NCBI RefSeq assembly: GCF_014200605.1
Contig: NZ_JACHCE010000013.1
Location: forward strand, 1-64,000
DNA length: 64,000 bases
Source: Pedobacter cryoconitis
Lineage (GTDB): Bacteria; Bacteroidota; Bacteroidia; Sphingobacteriales; Sphingobacteriaceae
Direction of reading: 5' to 3'
In this document: positions 51,340 to 59,973 of the stretch, piece after piece
Position numbering within the stretch: position 1 is the stretch's first letter
Layout of the letters: every line of letters begins with the position of its first letter
The notes under the pieces: model-generated
Told to the model about the DNA's origin: nothing
Database searches by the model: none
The model's input: the letters and a program-made list of their open reading frames with translations, nothing else
Position numbers and translations under genes: made by a program

Positions 51340-51609
51340 CTATCCCAAAGTAACCTTCAAAATAACCATTAAAACTACAGTAAATATGATCAGAGCGCAT
51401 TCCACTATCCATAATTTGCCTAGCAAAGGTATAAACTTCCGGAAAATCAGATCTGAAATGAAAGCAATAATTGCAGTTAAAATACAAAGACCGATTAATA
51501 ACCCGTTTATCCCTTTTTGTACAGGAATCTGCTTATCCGGGCTAAAAAATAGCAGCAAGGCAAATACCAGGCAGCCCGAACTAACAATATTTAATGGAGT
51601 TAATTTCAA
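51340..51609 (-). CDS. Small membrane protein, unknown function
   Basis: An 89-aa protein with three hydrophobic helices (IVSSGCLVFALLLFF, LLIGLCILTAIIAFISDLIF, WIVECALIIFTVVLMVILKV). No family recognised. It starts 2 bases after the rhlE stop, so it is translated from the helicase transcript. Confidence 0.72.
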   Translation of the reverse strand: MKLTPLNIVSSGCLVFALLLFFSPDKQIPVQKGINGLLIGLCILTAIIAFISDLIFRKFIPLLGKLWIVECALIIFTVVLMVILKVTLG

Positions 51610-51611
51610 GA

Positions 51612-52949
51612 TTAAGTTTTTTTGAATTTCCTTTTCTTCCAGGCCGGAGTCTTATCCATCTTTTTCTTTGCAGAAGCTGCAGCGGCCGCAGCAATTGCAG
51701 CAGCATGTTTTTTCTCATGAAAAGCCCCTTTAAAATCAGGGTCATCTTTCCTTTTTTGATTATCAATCTCTCTTGCAATATACTGACGTTCTTCGTATGG
51801 AGTTTCCTCTACGAAAACCTCTTTAGGCAATTCCATTACAGGAATAGTCTGACGCATCAGTTTCTCAATCTTTTTGATATAATACTTTTCAGCTTCAGTA
51901 CAAAAAGTAAGTGCGTCCCCCTTCGCATAAGCTCTTCCGGTACGGCCTATACGATGAACATAATCCTCAATAATAATAGGAACATCAAAGTTAATCACAT
52001 GACTAACCTCAGCAACATCAATACCGCGTGAAGCAACATCAGTCGCTACCAGTACACGGATATGTCCTTCTTTAAAACTATTGATTGAATTAATTCTCGT
52101 ATTCTGTCCTTTATTGGCATGGATAACCCTTACTTCTGCAGCACCATATCTGCGCTCGATAAAACTGAATATATTATCGGCCACAGTTTTAGTCTTACAA
52201 AAGATGATCAGACGTTTAAAGTCTATTTCATTTTTCAGTAAATGCTGTAAAAGGTTGATTTTGGTTTTGAAATTTGGCACCTCATATAATCCCTGCGTAA
52301 CAGTCTGTGCCGGGGTTGCTTGTTGTCCAACTTCAATAATAGTTGGATTTTTAAGGAAATCACCAGCAATTTTATGCACCAGGTCACTCATGGTCGCCGA
52401 GAAAAGCAAATTTTGTCTTTTGCGCGGTACAACTTCAAGAATTCTGTGAATAGAGCCAATAAAGCCCATATCCATCATTTTATCTGCTTCATCCAATACC
52501 AGGAATTTCAGGTATTGTGTATTGATATGTCCTGCAAGATAAATATCAAGGAAGCGGCCGGGAGTAGCTATAATAATATCTACACCAGCTTTGATCTGTT
52601 CTATCTGTGTTTTCGGACCAATTCCTCCGAATACAACTACCGAACGTAAATCTGTATATTTTGAGAATATCTTAACATGCTCAGCAATCTGCATGGCCAA
52701 CTCACGTGTTGGCGCAAGTATCAAAGCCCTTGGCGCATCGCCCTGAGCATATTTAAGCTGCATTAATATAGGCAACACATAAGCTGCCGTTTTTCCTGTT
52801 CCCGTCTCAGCGATACCAAAAATATCCTGTCCCGATAAAACCGGTGCGATTGCTTTTTCTTGTATTGGAGTAGCAACCGTAAACCCTGCATCAGCAACAG
52901 CATTTAAAATCTGTCTGTTAAGGTTAAACTCTTCGAATGGTTTTGGCAT
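51612..52949 (-). CDS. rhlE: DEAD-box RNA helicase, RhlE type
   Basis: A 445-aa ATP-dependent RNA helicase with the Q motif (PFEEFNLNRQILNAVADAGF, TPIQ), AETGTGKTAAY (motif I), PTRELA, VLDEADKM (DEAD), SATMS, and HRIGRTGRAYAKG. The Lys/Arg-rich tail (KKMDKTPAWKKRKFKKT) is an RNA-binding extension with an alanine run before it. Its mRNA appears to be leaderless, since the promoter box ends 4 bases before ATG. Confidence 0.94.
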   Translation of the reverse strand: MPKPFEEFNLNRQILNAVADAGFTVATPIQEKAIAPVLSGQDIFGIAETGTGKTAAYVLPILMQLKYAQGDAPRALILAPTRELAMQIAEHVKIFSKYTDLRSVVVFGGIGPKTQIEQIKAGVDIIIATPGRFLDIYLAGHINTQYLKFLVLDEADKMMDMGFIGSIHRILEVVPRKRQNLLFSATMSDLVHKIAGDFLKNPTIIEVGQQATPAQTVTQGLYEVPNFKTKINLLQHLLKNEIDFKRLIIFCKTKTVADNIFSFIERRYGAAEVRVIHANKGQNTRINSINSFKEGHIRVLVATDVASRGIDVAEVSHVINFDVPIIIEDYVHRIGRTGRAYAKGDALTFCTEAEKYYIKKIEKLMRQTIPVMELPKEVFVEETPYEERQYIAREIDNQKRKDDPDFKGAFHEKKHAAAIAAAAAASAKKKMDKTPAWKKRKFKKT

Positions 52950-52953
52950 TTTG

Positions 52954-52961
52954 CAAATATA
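52954..52961 (-). promoter_or_regulatory. -7 promoter box abutting rhlE
   Basis: The minus strand reads TATATTTG, an exact TAnnTTTG match, 4 bases before the start codon. Confidence 0.6.
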
Positions 52962-53076
52962 ATATAATTAACAGGACCGGTAATTACATTTTTCAGATCC
53001 GTGGAATGAAATACCACATTAAAAAATGTACCAGCCTGCTAAAGGCAATTGTAAAAAATAAAGTAATGATATAAGA

Positions 53077-53751
53077 TTAAGCTTCAACAGCAGCAACCTG
53101 TACTCTTGCTTTTAAATTTTTGAATTGATAATCAGGAATTAAATCTCTTTTTTCGTGTACTTGTGTAAACTCGAAAGATTCTTCAGTTTCCAAAGCCGTA
53201 ATTGCATCTTTAGCTTTGTTATAAGAACATCTGTACAATTCACCGGAATCAGTTGCTTTTCCGCTTTTTTCAACGAGGTAATTAACTTTATTTTCGCTTA
53301 GTCTCTGTTGAATCTTACGCTCGCTTCTGCCTTGGGTAGTCGTTCTTGCATCAAATAAAAGTACCCAGTCATCAAAACCCGCATACCTGGTTTTAGGCAT
53401 ATTTAAACTTTTGATCCGGTCAATGATATTACTTGTAGAACCCACTTTAATCAAGGTTCCTTTTCTTGAACCCGCAATATAAATGAAACCAGCTTCATGC
53501 TCTCTTAATAAAGGTGCAATTTTTCCTGTTTCACATTGTGGACAATAACCGCCGATAGTTTTGAAATTATGATTATCATCTTTAGTACAACCTACAGTGT
53601 TGTATGCGAAGACTGTGTTGGTCTCAGACATACGCTCCTTCAGCTCTTCTGTCATCCCCTCTCCTTGTGCGTCAAACAACAAATCCGCTGGGATTTTATG
53701 TTTTTTTATAAAGCTTTCCTGTGTCTTGGTTAATACGTGTTTAATAGTCAT
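53077..53751 (-). CDS. GIY-YIG/T5orf172-like domain protein with zinc-binding region
   Basis: A 224-aa protein. Around residues 55-77, CTKDDNHNFKTIGGYCPQC looks like a zinc ribbon. The following GFIYIAGSRKGTLIKVGSTSNIIDRI (in two parts) matches the GIY-YIG nuclease core of the T5orf172/Mug113 kind; GRSERKIQQRL supplies an Arg/Glu. It has no visible partner. A TTG at 53757 lies in the promoter box, so the ATG at 53751 is used. Such proteins are phage or mobile-element relatives; the role is unknown. Confidence 0.8.
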   Translation of the reverse strand: MTIKHVLTKTQESFIKKHKIPADLLFDAQGEGMTEELKERMSETNTVFAYNTVGCTKDDNHNFKTIGGYCPQCETGKIAPLLREHEAGFIYIAGSRKGTLIKVGSTSNIIDRIKSLNMPKTRYAGFDDWVLLFDARTTTQGRSERKIQQRLSENKVNYLVEKSGKATDSGELYRCSYNKAKDAITALETEESFEFTQVHEKRDLIPDYQFKNLKARVQVAAVEA

Positions 53752-53754
53752 TTC

Positions 53755-53762
53755 CAAAATTA
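53755..53762 (-). promoter_or_regulatory. -7 promoter box abutting the GIY-YIG gene
   Basis: The minus strand reads TAATTTTG, a TAnnTTTG match ending 3 bases before the ATG at 53751. Confidence 0.5.
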
Positions 53763-53883
53763 GTCATATTAATTGGTTTTAAATCAGTTAAGACCATAAC
53801 TAGTCTAAAAATAATCGTATATTTAACATTGCCTTTAACTTTCTTAATCACAATCAGGCTAAAAAATATTGCTCCAAAATTCT

Positions 53884-53891
53884 TAGATTTG
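53884..53891 (+). promoter_or_regulatory. -7 promoter box abutting pyrC
   Basis: TAGATTTG fits TAnnTTTG and ends 5 bases before the ATG at 53897. Confidence 0.5.
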
Positions 53892-53896
53892 GCAAT

Positions 53897-55231
53897 ATGA
53901 ACACCATCCTTATAAAAGCTGCAACCTTAGTTAACGAAGGAAAAATCTATGTTGCTGACGTATTTATCAAAGACGGATTAATTGAAGAAATCAGTCCGGA
54001 AATAAACAGACCTGCAGATCAGGAAATCAATGCAGAAGGGTTACACCTGTTACCCGGTATGATTGATGACCAGGTCCATTTCAGAGAGCCTGGTTTAACC
54101 CACAAAGCAGACATATTCACAGAGAGCATGGCTGCTGTTGCCGGCGGGATTACTTCCTTTATGGAAATGCCAAATACCGTTCCCAATACTTTAACACAAG
54201 ACTTATTAGCCGATAAATACAGGATTGCTTCAGAGCTTTCACTGGCCAATTACTCGTTTTTCATGGGTGCTTCCAATGATAATATTGAAGAAGTCCTGAA
54301 AACTGATCCGGCCCAGGTTTGCGGGATCAAAGTATTTATGGGTTCTTCGACAGGAAATATGCTGGTTGATAATGAACAGGTATTAGATAATATTTTCAGA
54401 GAAGCGCCAATATTGGTTGCCACTCACTGTGAAGATGAACTGACCATCAGAACTAATATGGCTGCCTTCAAAGAAAAATACGGAGAAGATATTACGATAG
54501 ACATGCACCCGCTGATCCGCAATGCTGAGGCTTGTTACATCTCCTCTTCACTGGCTGTTTCACTTGCAAAAAAACACAATACCCGGTTACATATTCTTCA
54601 TATTTCTACAGCAAAAGAAATCGCTTTATTCGATGCTGTGACCCCGCTGAAAGATAAAAGGATCACTGCCGAAGCCTGCGTACACCATCTTTGGTTCAGC
54701 GATCAGGATTATGCAGAGAAAGGGAACCTGATTAAATGGAACCCGGCTGTTAAGACTGCAGCGGACAGAGAGGCAATTTTAAAAGGTGTACTGGATGGCC
54801 ATATTGATGTAATTGCTACAGATCACGCCCCTCATACGATAGATGAAAAAGCACAATCCTATTTGAAAGCCCCTGCAGGAGGCCCTTTGGTACAACATGC
54901 GCTTTCAGCACTTTTGGAAATGTATCACCAGGGAAAAATATCACTGGAAAAGATAGTAGAAAAAACTGCACATAACGTAGCTACCTGTTTCCAGATTGAC
55001 AGAAGAGGATTTATCAGAGAAGGTTATTGGGCAGATTTAGTGTTGGTAGCATTAAATGACCCTGTTAAAGTAACCAAGGCTAATATCTTATATAAATGCG
55101 GATGGTCTCCTTTTGAAGGACAAACTTTCAAAGCAGATATTACACACACATTTATTTCTGGAAATCTTGCTTATCATAAAGGAAAATTTATGACCAATGA
55201 AACTGGAAAAAGACTAGCTTTTAACAGATAA
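53897..55231 (+). CDS. pyrC: Dihydroorotase (catalytic type)
   Basis: A 444-aa amidohydrolase that closes carbamoyl-aspartate to dihydroorotate in pyrimidine synthesis. It retains DQVHFREPGLTHK (with Gln in place of the first His of HxH, which I believe is usual for Bacteroidota members), the Lys in GIKVFMGSSTGNM, His in ATHCEDE, LHILHIST, and ATDHAPHTIDEK. The gene is divergent from the GIY-YIG gene and 7 bp before DUF3810. Compare the degenerate paralog at 15881. Confidence 0.93.
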   Translation: MNTILIKAATLVNEGKIYVADVFIKDGLIEEISPEINRPADQEINAEGLHLLPGMIDDQVHFREPGLTHKADIFTESMAAVAGGITSFMEMPNTVPNTLTQDLLADKYRIASELSLANYSFFMGASNDNIEEVLKTDPAQVCGIKVFMGSSTGNMLVDNEQVLDNIFREAPILVATHCEDELTIRTNMAAFKEKYGEDITIDMHPLIRNAEACYISSSLAVSLAKKHNTRLHILHISTAKEIALFDAVTPLKDKRITAEACVHHLWFSDQDYAEKGNLIKWNPAVKTAADREAILKGVLDGHIDVIATDHAPHTIDEKAQSYLKAPAGGPLVQHALSALLEMYHQGKISLEKIVEKTAHNVATCFQIDRRGFIREGYWADLVLVALNDPVKVTKANILYKCGWSPFEGQTFKADITHTFISGNLAYHKGKFMTNETGKRLAFNR

Positions 55232-55238
55232 TTTACAA

Positions 55239-56339
55239 ATGACCCCTGCGATCAAGTCCAAAATCCACCGTTTAATTATATTAAGCTGTATTGCCTTATT
55301 GATCTTTCTTTTAGGATTGAATAGCAAACTCACAGAACTCATATATTCCGGTGGTCTTTATCAGTTCACTTCGGTCGTACAACGTCTAATCAGCTCACCG
55401 TTTCCTTTTGCGGTGGGCGATTTCCTTTATCTTCTACTTATTTTATATTGTCTGCGGTCTGTTTTTAAAGCCTTTAAAAAGATAAAGAACAGGAAACCAG
55501 GACAACAGCTCCAGCTCTTTTTCCCTTTACAGCTGATCAATTTTACACTGATCTTATATATTATATTTAAACTGCTCTGGGGCCTGAATTATTCCAGACC
55601 TTCTATTTCCAGTCAGTTAGGCCTCAGCAATCAAAAATATTCCACAAAAGATCTTGTCTTGTTAGGTGACTTTTTGATTAGCCGGGTAAACACTACTAAA
55701 CAAAAAACAAAGCAGACAGGCAGTCAAAGAGCATTTAATATTAAAGAGCTGGAAAACAAATCTAAAGCTGCTTACGATAAACTGGCTAAAACCAATTCCT
55801 TATTTACTTACAGAATTCCCGCAGTAAAATCGGTGATCCTTGGTGAAACTATCACTAAAATGGGTATAGAAGGATATTATGCCCCTCCATCAGGCGAAGC
55901 CAATGTCAATATGCTTATCCCGGCAATAGATTTACCTTTTATCACCTGTCATGAAATTTCTCATGAACTGGGTGTTGCCCGTGAAGATGAGGCCAATCTT
56001 GTAGGTTATCTTGTCAGCACAGGCAGTTCTGATCTCAATTTTCAATATTCAGGCTACTATAACATTCTGAGAAACGTTCTTTTAGAAATCCGGATTAAGT
56101 CTCCTGAAGACTATGCTATACTTTTTAAAAAAATAAACGAAGATACGCTGACTGATTTCGCCCGGGAGCAGGAATTCTGGAAAAAGTACAATTCTGAAAT
56201 GTCAGGATATCTGGGTGTGGCATTTGATAAATTCCTCAAAATCAATAACCAGCGTAAAGGAACTGACAGCTATCAGGACATCGTTTTATGGGTGTATAAT
56301 CTGCATAAAAAGGATTTGGGTAAAACATTACACCCTTAA
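55239..56339 (+). CDS. DUF3810 domain membrane protein (putative zinc metalloprotease)
   Basis: A 366-aa protein with three N-terminal hydrophobic segments, then a domain holding FITCHEISHELGVAREDEANL. This HExxH-like stretch (HEISHE) with a downstream acidic cluster is the mark of DUF3810, a putative zincin; activity has not been established. It begins 7 bp after pyrC, so it is co-transcribed. No other link to pyrimidines is apparent. Confidence 0.87.
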   Translation: MTPAIKSKIHRLIILSCIALLIFLLGLNSKLTELIYSGGLYQFTSVVQRLISSPFPFAVGDFLYLLLILYCLRSVFKAFKKIKNRKPGQQLQLFFPLQLINFTLILYIIFKLLWGLNYSRPSISSQLGLSNQKYSTKDLVLLGDFLISRVNTTKQKTKQTGSQRAFNIKELENKSKAAYDKLAKTNSLFTYRIPAVKSVILGETITKMGIEGYYAPPSGEANVNMLIPAIDLPFITCHEISHELGVAREDEANLVGYLVSTGSSDLNFQYSGYYNILRNVLLEIRIKSPEDYAILFKKINEDTLTDFAREQEFWKKYNSEMSGYLGVAFDKFLKINNQRKGTDSYQDIVLWVYNLHKKDLGKTLHP

Positions 56340-56364
56340 TACATTAAATAAGGACAAAACATTC

Positions 56365-56372
56365 TAAATTTG
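56365..56372 (+). promoter_or_regulatory. -7 promoter box of hscA
   Basis: TAAATTTG fits TAnnTTTG and ends 8 bases before the ATG at 56381. Confidence 0.55.
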
Positions 56373-56380
56373 CCGTAATT

Positions 56381-58231
56381 ATGGCAAAGATATCCATCAA
56401 CCTGGCGACAGGTTCTTTACAAAAAGAAGAGATCATTGTAGGTATTGATTTAGGGACAACCAATAGTCTGGTTGCTTTTATTGATCCTGACAAAAACCCT
56501 AAAGTTATAAATGATACCGGGAAAGGGTTATTAGTCCCTTCTATCGTCCATTTCAATGCTGCAGGAGATACCTTGGTAGGTAATGAAGCCAGAGAATTCC
56601 TGATTACCGACCCTGCCAATACTATATTTTCGGTTAAACGTTTATTGGGAAGATCTTATAAAGATATTGCAGGCCATCAGGATACATTTTCCTATAAACT
56701 GATAGATGAAGGCAATGATTCACTCGTTAAAATACAGGCTGGTGATAAATTTTATACGCCTATTGAATTATCAGCAGAGATCTTAAAAGAACTTAAAGCC
56801 AGAGCAGAACATGCCTTAAAAACACCGGTCAACCGTGCTGTGATTACCGTGCCTGCATATTTTAATGACAGCCAGCGCCAGGCAACAAGGGATGCAGGCC
56901 GTCTGGCAGGATTAGATGTATTAAGAATTGTCAATGAACCTACTGCTGCAAGTCTGGCTTATGGAATAGGTCTTGACCCGACAGAACAAAAAACGATTGC
57001 AGTATATGATTTAGGTGGCGGGACATTTGATGTCTCTATCCTTGCGATTCAGAATGGAATATTTGAGGTACTTTCTACCAATGGAAATACTTTCCTGGGC
57101 GGAGATGATTTTGACCGTGCAATTGTTCATTACTGGATTGATAAAAATAAACTGGATGCTACTGCCCTGGATTCAGGTCTGATGCAACAACTCCGTTTAA
57201 AAGCCGAAGAAGCTAAAAAAGCATTAAGTACGCAGAACCTGTTTAATGAAAAATCAGGAGAGATCTGGTATACGCTTGACAGACATACTTTTGAACAGTT
57301 AATCGAAGCAAAAGTTACGGAAACACTGAACTCCTGCAAACAGGCATTAAAAGATGCTAAACTAGCTGTTACCGATATTGATGAAGTAGTTATGGTAGGC
57401 GGATCTACCCGTACACCTTATGTAAAAGCACAGGTGGCAGCTTTCTTTGGCCGTCAGCCGCATGACCGGATTAACCCTGATGAGGTGGTAGCTTTAGGGG
57501 CAGCAATACAGGCAGATATCCTGGCGGGTAACCGCTCTGATATACTTTTACTGGATGTTACCCCACTTTCTCTTGGAATTGAAACCATGGGTGGATTAAT
57601 GGACGTAATCATTGCCAGAAATGCAAAGGTACCGACCAAAGCAGGGCGACAGTATACCACTTCTATCGATGGTCAGGTGAATATGAAGATTTCTGTTTAC
57701 CAGGGAGAACGCGATCTGGTTCAGGAGAACAGGAAACTGGCAGAGTTTGATTTAAAAGGTATTCCATCTATGCCAGCAGGTATGCCAAAAGTGGATATCA
57801 ATTTCATCCTGAATGCAGATGGTATATTAACCGTTCAGGCCATTGAATTACGTTCGGGTGTGAAACAGGAAATAGATATTACACCTAGCTATGGTCTTAC
57901 AGACGATACGGTAGAAAAAATGCTGATTGACAGCATTACGCATGCAGAAAGTGATGTAGCACAAAGAATGCTGATTGAAGCACGTGGCGAAGGAGAACAA
58001 CTGGTATATACTGCAGAGCGGTTTATAGAGAAAAACAGCTTTATATTAACCTCAGAAGAGTTAGAAAACACGAAAATACATATCACTGCTTTGAGAGCTG
58101 CTTTATCAGAAGGAAATAAAGATATTATTCTTAAAAAAGCAGATGAACTGAATGAATTTACCCGTCCTTTCGCAGAACGGTTAATGGACATGGCGGTTTC
58201 TAAAGCCATGAAGGGGAAAGCAATAGACTAA
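56381..58231 (+). CDS. hscA: Fe-S assembly Hsp70 chaperone HscA
   Basis: A 616-aa Hsp70. The N-terminal extension before the GIDLGTTNSLVAF phosphate loop, the VKRLLGRSYKDI segment, AVITVPAYFNDSQRQATRDA, DLGGGTFDVSIL and the hinge VGGSTRTPYV place it with HscA rather than DnaK: it is shorter than DnaK and lacks the acidic EEVD-like tail. It acts with HscB to release clusters from IscU. It stands alone, far from hscB (7267) and fdx-iscX (40746). Confidence 0.9.
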   Translation: MAKISINLATGSLQKEEIIVGIDLGTTNSLVAFIDPDKNPKVINDTGKGLLVPSIVHFNAAGDTLVGNEAREFLITDPANTIFSVKRLLGRSYKDIAGHQDTFSYKLIDEGNDSLVKIQAGDKFYTPIELSAEILKELKARAEHALKTPVNRAVITVPAYFNDSQRQATRDAGRLAGLDVLRIVNEPTAASLAYGIGLDPTEQKTIAVYDLGGGTFDVSILAIQNGIFEVLSTNGNTFLGGDDFDRAIVHYWIDKNKLDATALDSGLMQQLRLKAEEAKKALSTQNLFNEKSGEIWYTLDRHTFEQLIEAKVTETLNSCKQALKDAKLAVTDIDEVVMVGGSTRTPYVKAQVAAFFGRQPHDRINPDEVVALGAAIQADILAGNRSDILLLDVTPLSLGIETMGGLMDVIIARNAKVPTKAGRQYTTSIDGQVNMKISVYQGERDLVQENRKLAEFDLKGIPSMPAGMPKVDINFILNADGILTVQAIELRSGVKQEIDITPSYGLTDDTVEKMLIDSITHAESDVAQRMLIEARGEGEQLVYTAERFIEKNSFILTSEELENTKIHITALRAALSEGNKDIILKKADELNEFTRPFAERLMDMAVSKAMKGKAID

Positions 58232-58284
58232 ACCAGAACAGATAAATTACCAGGGTATCGGGGATTAGAATTAATTTTACGAAA

Positions 58285-59241
58285 ATGAAAAGACCTTTCA
58301 TTTTCGTATTTTTTTTGTCGGTTACCTTACTAATCAGTTCCTGGGGATTTTTTGCCCATATCCGCATTAACCGGCTCGCTGTATTTATCCTTCCCTCAGG
58401 GATGAGCAGGTTTTATAAGTCCAATATATTATATCTGGCAGATCATGCTACAGATGCAGATAAAAGGCGTTATGCAGATACTTCAGAGGCGCCAAGACAT
58501 TATCTGGATGTAGAAGTTTATGAAGTAGAAATTGACAGTATCCCCAGAAAATGGAATGATGCTGTAAAAAAATACGGGTCTCAGAAACTGGCCAAAAACG
58601 GCATATTACCCTGGCAGATTCAACGCACTTATTACCAATTGGTCAATGCTTTTAAAACAAAGGATTCTTTGAAAATCCTTATTCATTCTGCTTCCCTGGG
58701 CCATTATCTTGCAGACGCGCATGTTCCTTTGCATACCACTGAAAACCATAACGGTCAACTCAGTAATCAACATGGTATCCATGCCTTCTGGGAAAGCCGG
58801 TTGCCAGAATTATTTTCAGAAAAATATAGTTTTCTGGTAGGGAAGGCTGTTTATGTGGATGATCCGTTAAAAGCGGCCTGGAAGATTATCAGTTATACCC
58901 ATCAGCTTGTTGATAGTGTTTTAATTATAGAATCCAATTTAAACCGAAACTTTCCGGCCTATCGAAAATACAGTTATTCAAAAAGAAATAAGCAGGTCAT
59001 CAGACAGTACGCTTTAGCATACGCGCTTGCTTATCACAACAGGATGAATAAAATGGTAGAACAACAAATGTGTGCCTCTGTCCTGGCTACCGGGTCTTTC
59101 TGGTATTCAGCCTGGATTGATGCAGGACAACCAGAACTCGAAAAGATGATTAAAGTATTGCCGGATATGGCAGAAAAGAAAGAAATAACAGAGCTGAACA
59201 AGAAGTTCAGCTCCGGAAAGATTATTGGCAGAGAAAACTAG
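58285..59241 (+). CDS. Zinc-dependent phospholipase C / S1-P1 nuclease-like protein
   Basis: A 318-aa exported protein with a signal peptide (FIFVFFLSVTLLISSWGF). The mature start WGFFAHIRINRLAVF has the N-terminal Trp-His arrangement of zinc-PLC/S1-P1 proteins, and LGHYLADAHVPLHTTENHNG with HGIHAFWESRLPELF supplies further His/Asp ligands. Substrate unknown. Its 3' end overlaps the convergent DedA gene by 4 bases. Confidence 0.87.
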   Translation: MKRPFIFVFFLSVTLLISSWGFFAHIRINRLAVFILPSGMSRFYKSNILYLADHATDADKRRYADTSEAPRHYLDVEVYEVEIDSIPRKWNDAVKKYGSQKLAKNGILPWQIQRTYYQLVNAFKTKDSLKILIHSASLGHYLADAHVPLHTTENHNGQLSNQHGIHAFWESRLPELFSEKYSFLVGKAVYVDDPLKAAWKIISYTHQLVDSVLIIESNLNRNFPAYRKYSYSKRNKQVIRQYALAYALAYHNRMNKMVEQQMCASVLATGSFWYSAWIDAGQPELEKMIKVLPDMAEKKEITELNKKFSSGKIIGREN

Positions 59242-59897
59242 TTCTCTATGATTTCTTTAGATTTGAATCTCGATTTTACCGCTGCAAAAATAACCGGAGC
59301 AAAGGTTACTACCGCAATAAATATAATTACAATAGAGAAGTTATCTCTTACTACCGGGATCTGCCCAAGCAGGAATCCAGCAAATAGTAAACTTGCAATC
59401 CATCCTAATCCTCCTATGATATTGTAATAAGTAAATCTGCCAAATGGCATCTTAGCGACACCAGCAACAAAAGGAGCAATAGTTCTGAAAATTGGCAGGA
59501 AACGACTGAAAATAATCGCCTTACCACCATGTTTTTCAAAAAACATATGGGATTTATTATAATATTCAAGTTTTAAGATTTTGTTACCTTCTTTAAAAAC
59601 CTTTACACCAAAGAAGCTTCCTAAACGATAATTTAAGCTATTACCTAATATAGCTGCAATTGATAAAAGCAAAAACATAATCCAGATATCCAGACCAGTA
59701 TTTCCTTTAGCAATCAGTGCCCCTACTGCGAATAGCATAGAATCTCCTGGTAAAAAAGGAGTGACCACGAATCCGGTTTCAGCAAAAATAATGATGAATA
59801 AAATAAGATAGGTCCAGGTCTGGTAATTACTTACCAGCTTAACCAATTCTACATCTGTGTGCAGAATAAACTGTATCAGCTGATTGATGATGTCCAT
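59238..59897 (-). CDS. DedA family membrane protein
   Basis: A 219-aa SNARE-associated/DedA protein with about five helices. FAETGFVVTPFLPGDSMLFAVGALIAKGN, then FGVKVFKEGNKILKLEYYNKSHMFFEKHGGKAIIFSRFLPIFRTIAPFVAG are family hallmarks (proline-rich segment, R-x-L-P-I). DedA proteins flip or recycle undecaprenyl phosphate or lipids. The ATG at 59897 (MDIINQLIQF) is used; an earlier frame start at 59912 falls in an inverted repeat. Confidence 0.92.
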   Translation of the reverse strand: MDIINQLIQFILHTDVELVKLVSNYQTWTYLILFIIIFAETGFVVTPFLPGDSMLFAVGALIAKGNTGLDIWIMFLLLSIAAILGNSLNYRLGSFFGVKVFKEGNKILKLEYYNKSHMFFEKHGGKAIIFSRFLPIFRTIAPFVAGVAKMPFGRFTYYNIIGGLGWIASLLFAGFLLGQIPVVRDNFSIVIIFIAVVTFAPVIFAAVKSRFKSKEIIEN

Positions 59898-59911
59898 ATT
59901 GTTACATAGCA

Positions 59912-59952
59912 AACGTCATTATAGCGTGTTTATTTTCGCGTATAATGACGTT
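59912..59952. terminator. Long inverted repeat behind dnaN
   Basis: AACGTCATTATA (59912-59923) pairs with TATAATGACGTT (59941-59952), a 12-bp perfect stem extended by GCG/CGC. It lies 22 bp past the dnaN stop and overlaps the 5' region of the DedA gene, so it is a likely dnaN terminator. Confidence 0.55.
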
Positions 59953-59973
59953 CAGGTATATTTATATATAAAA

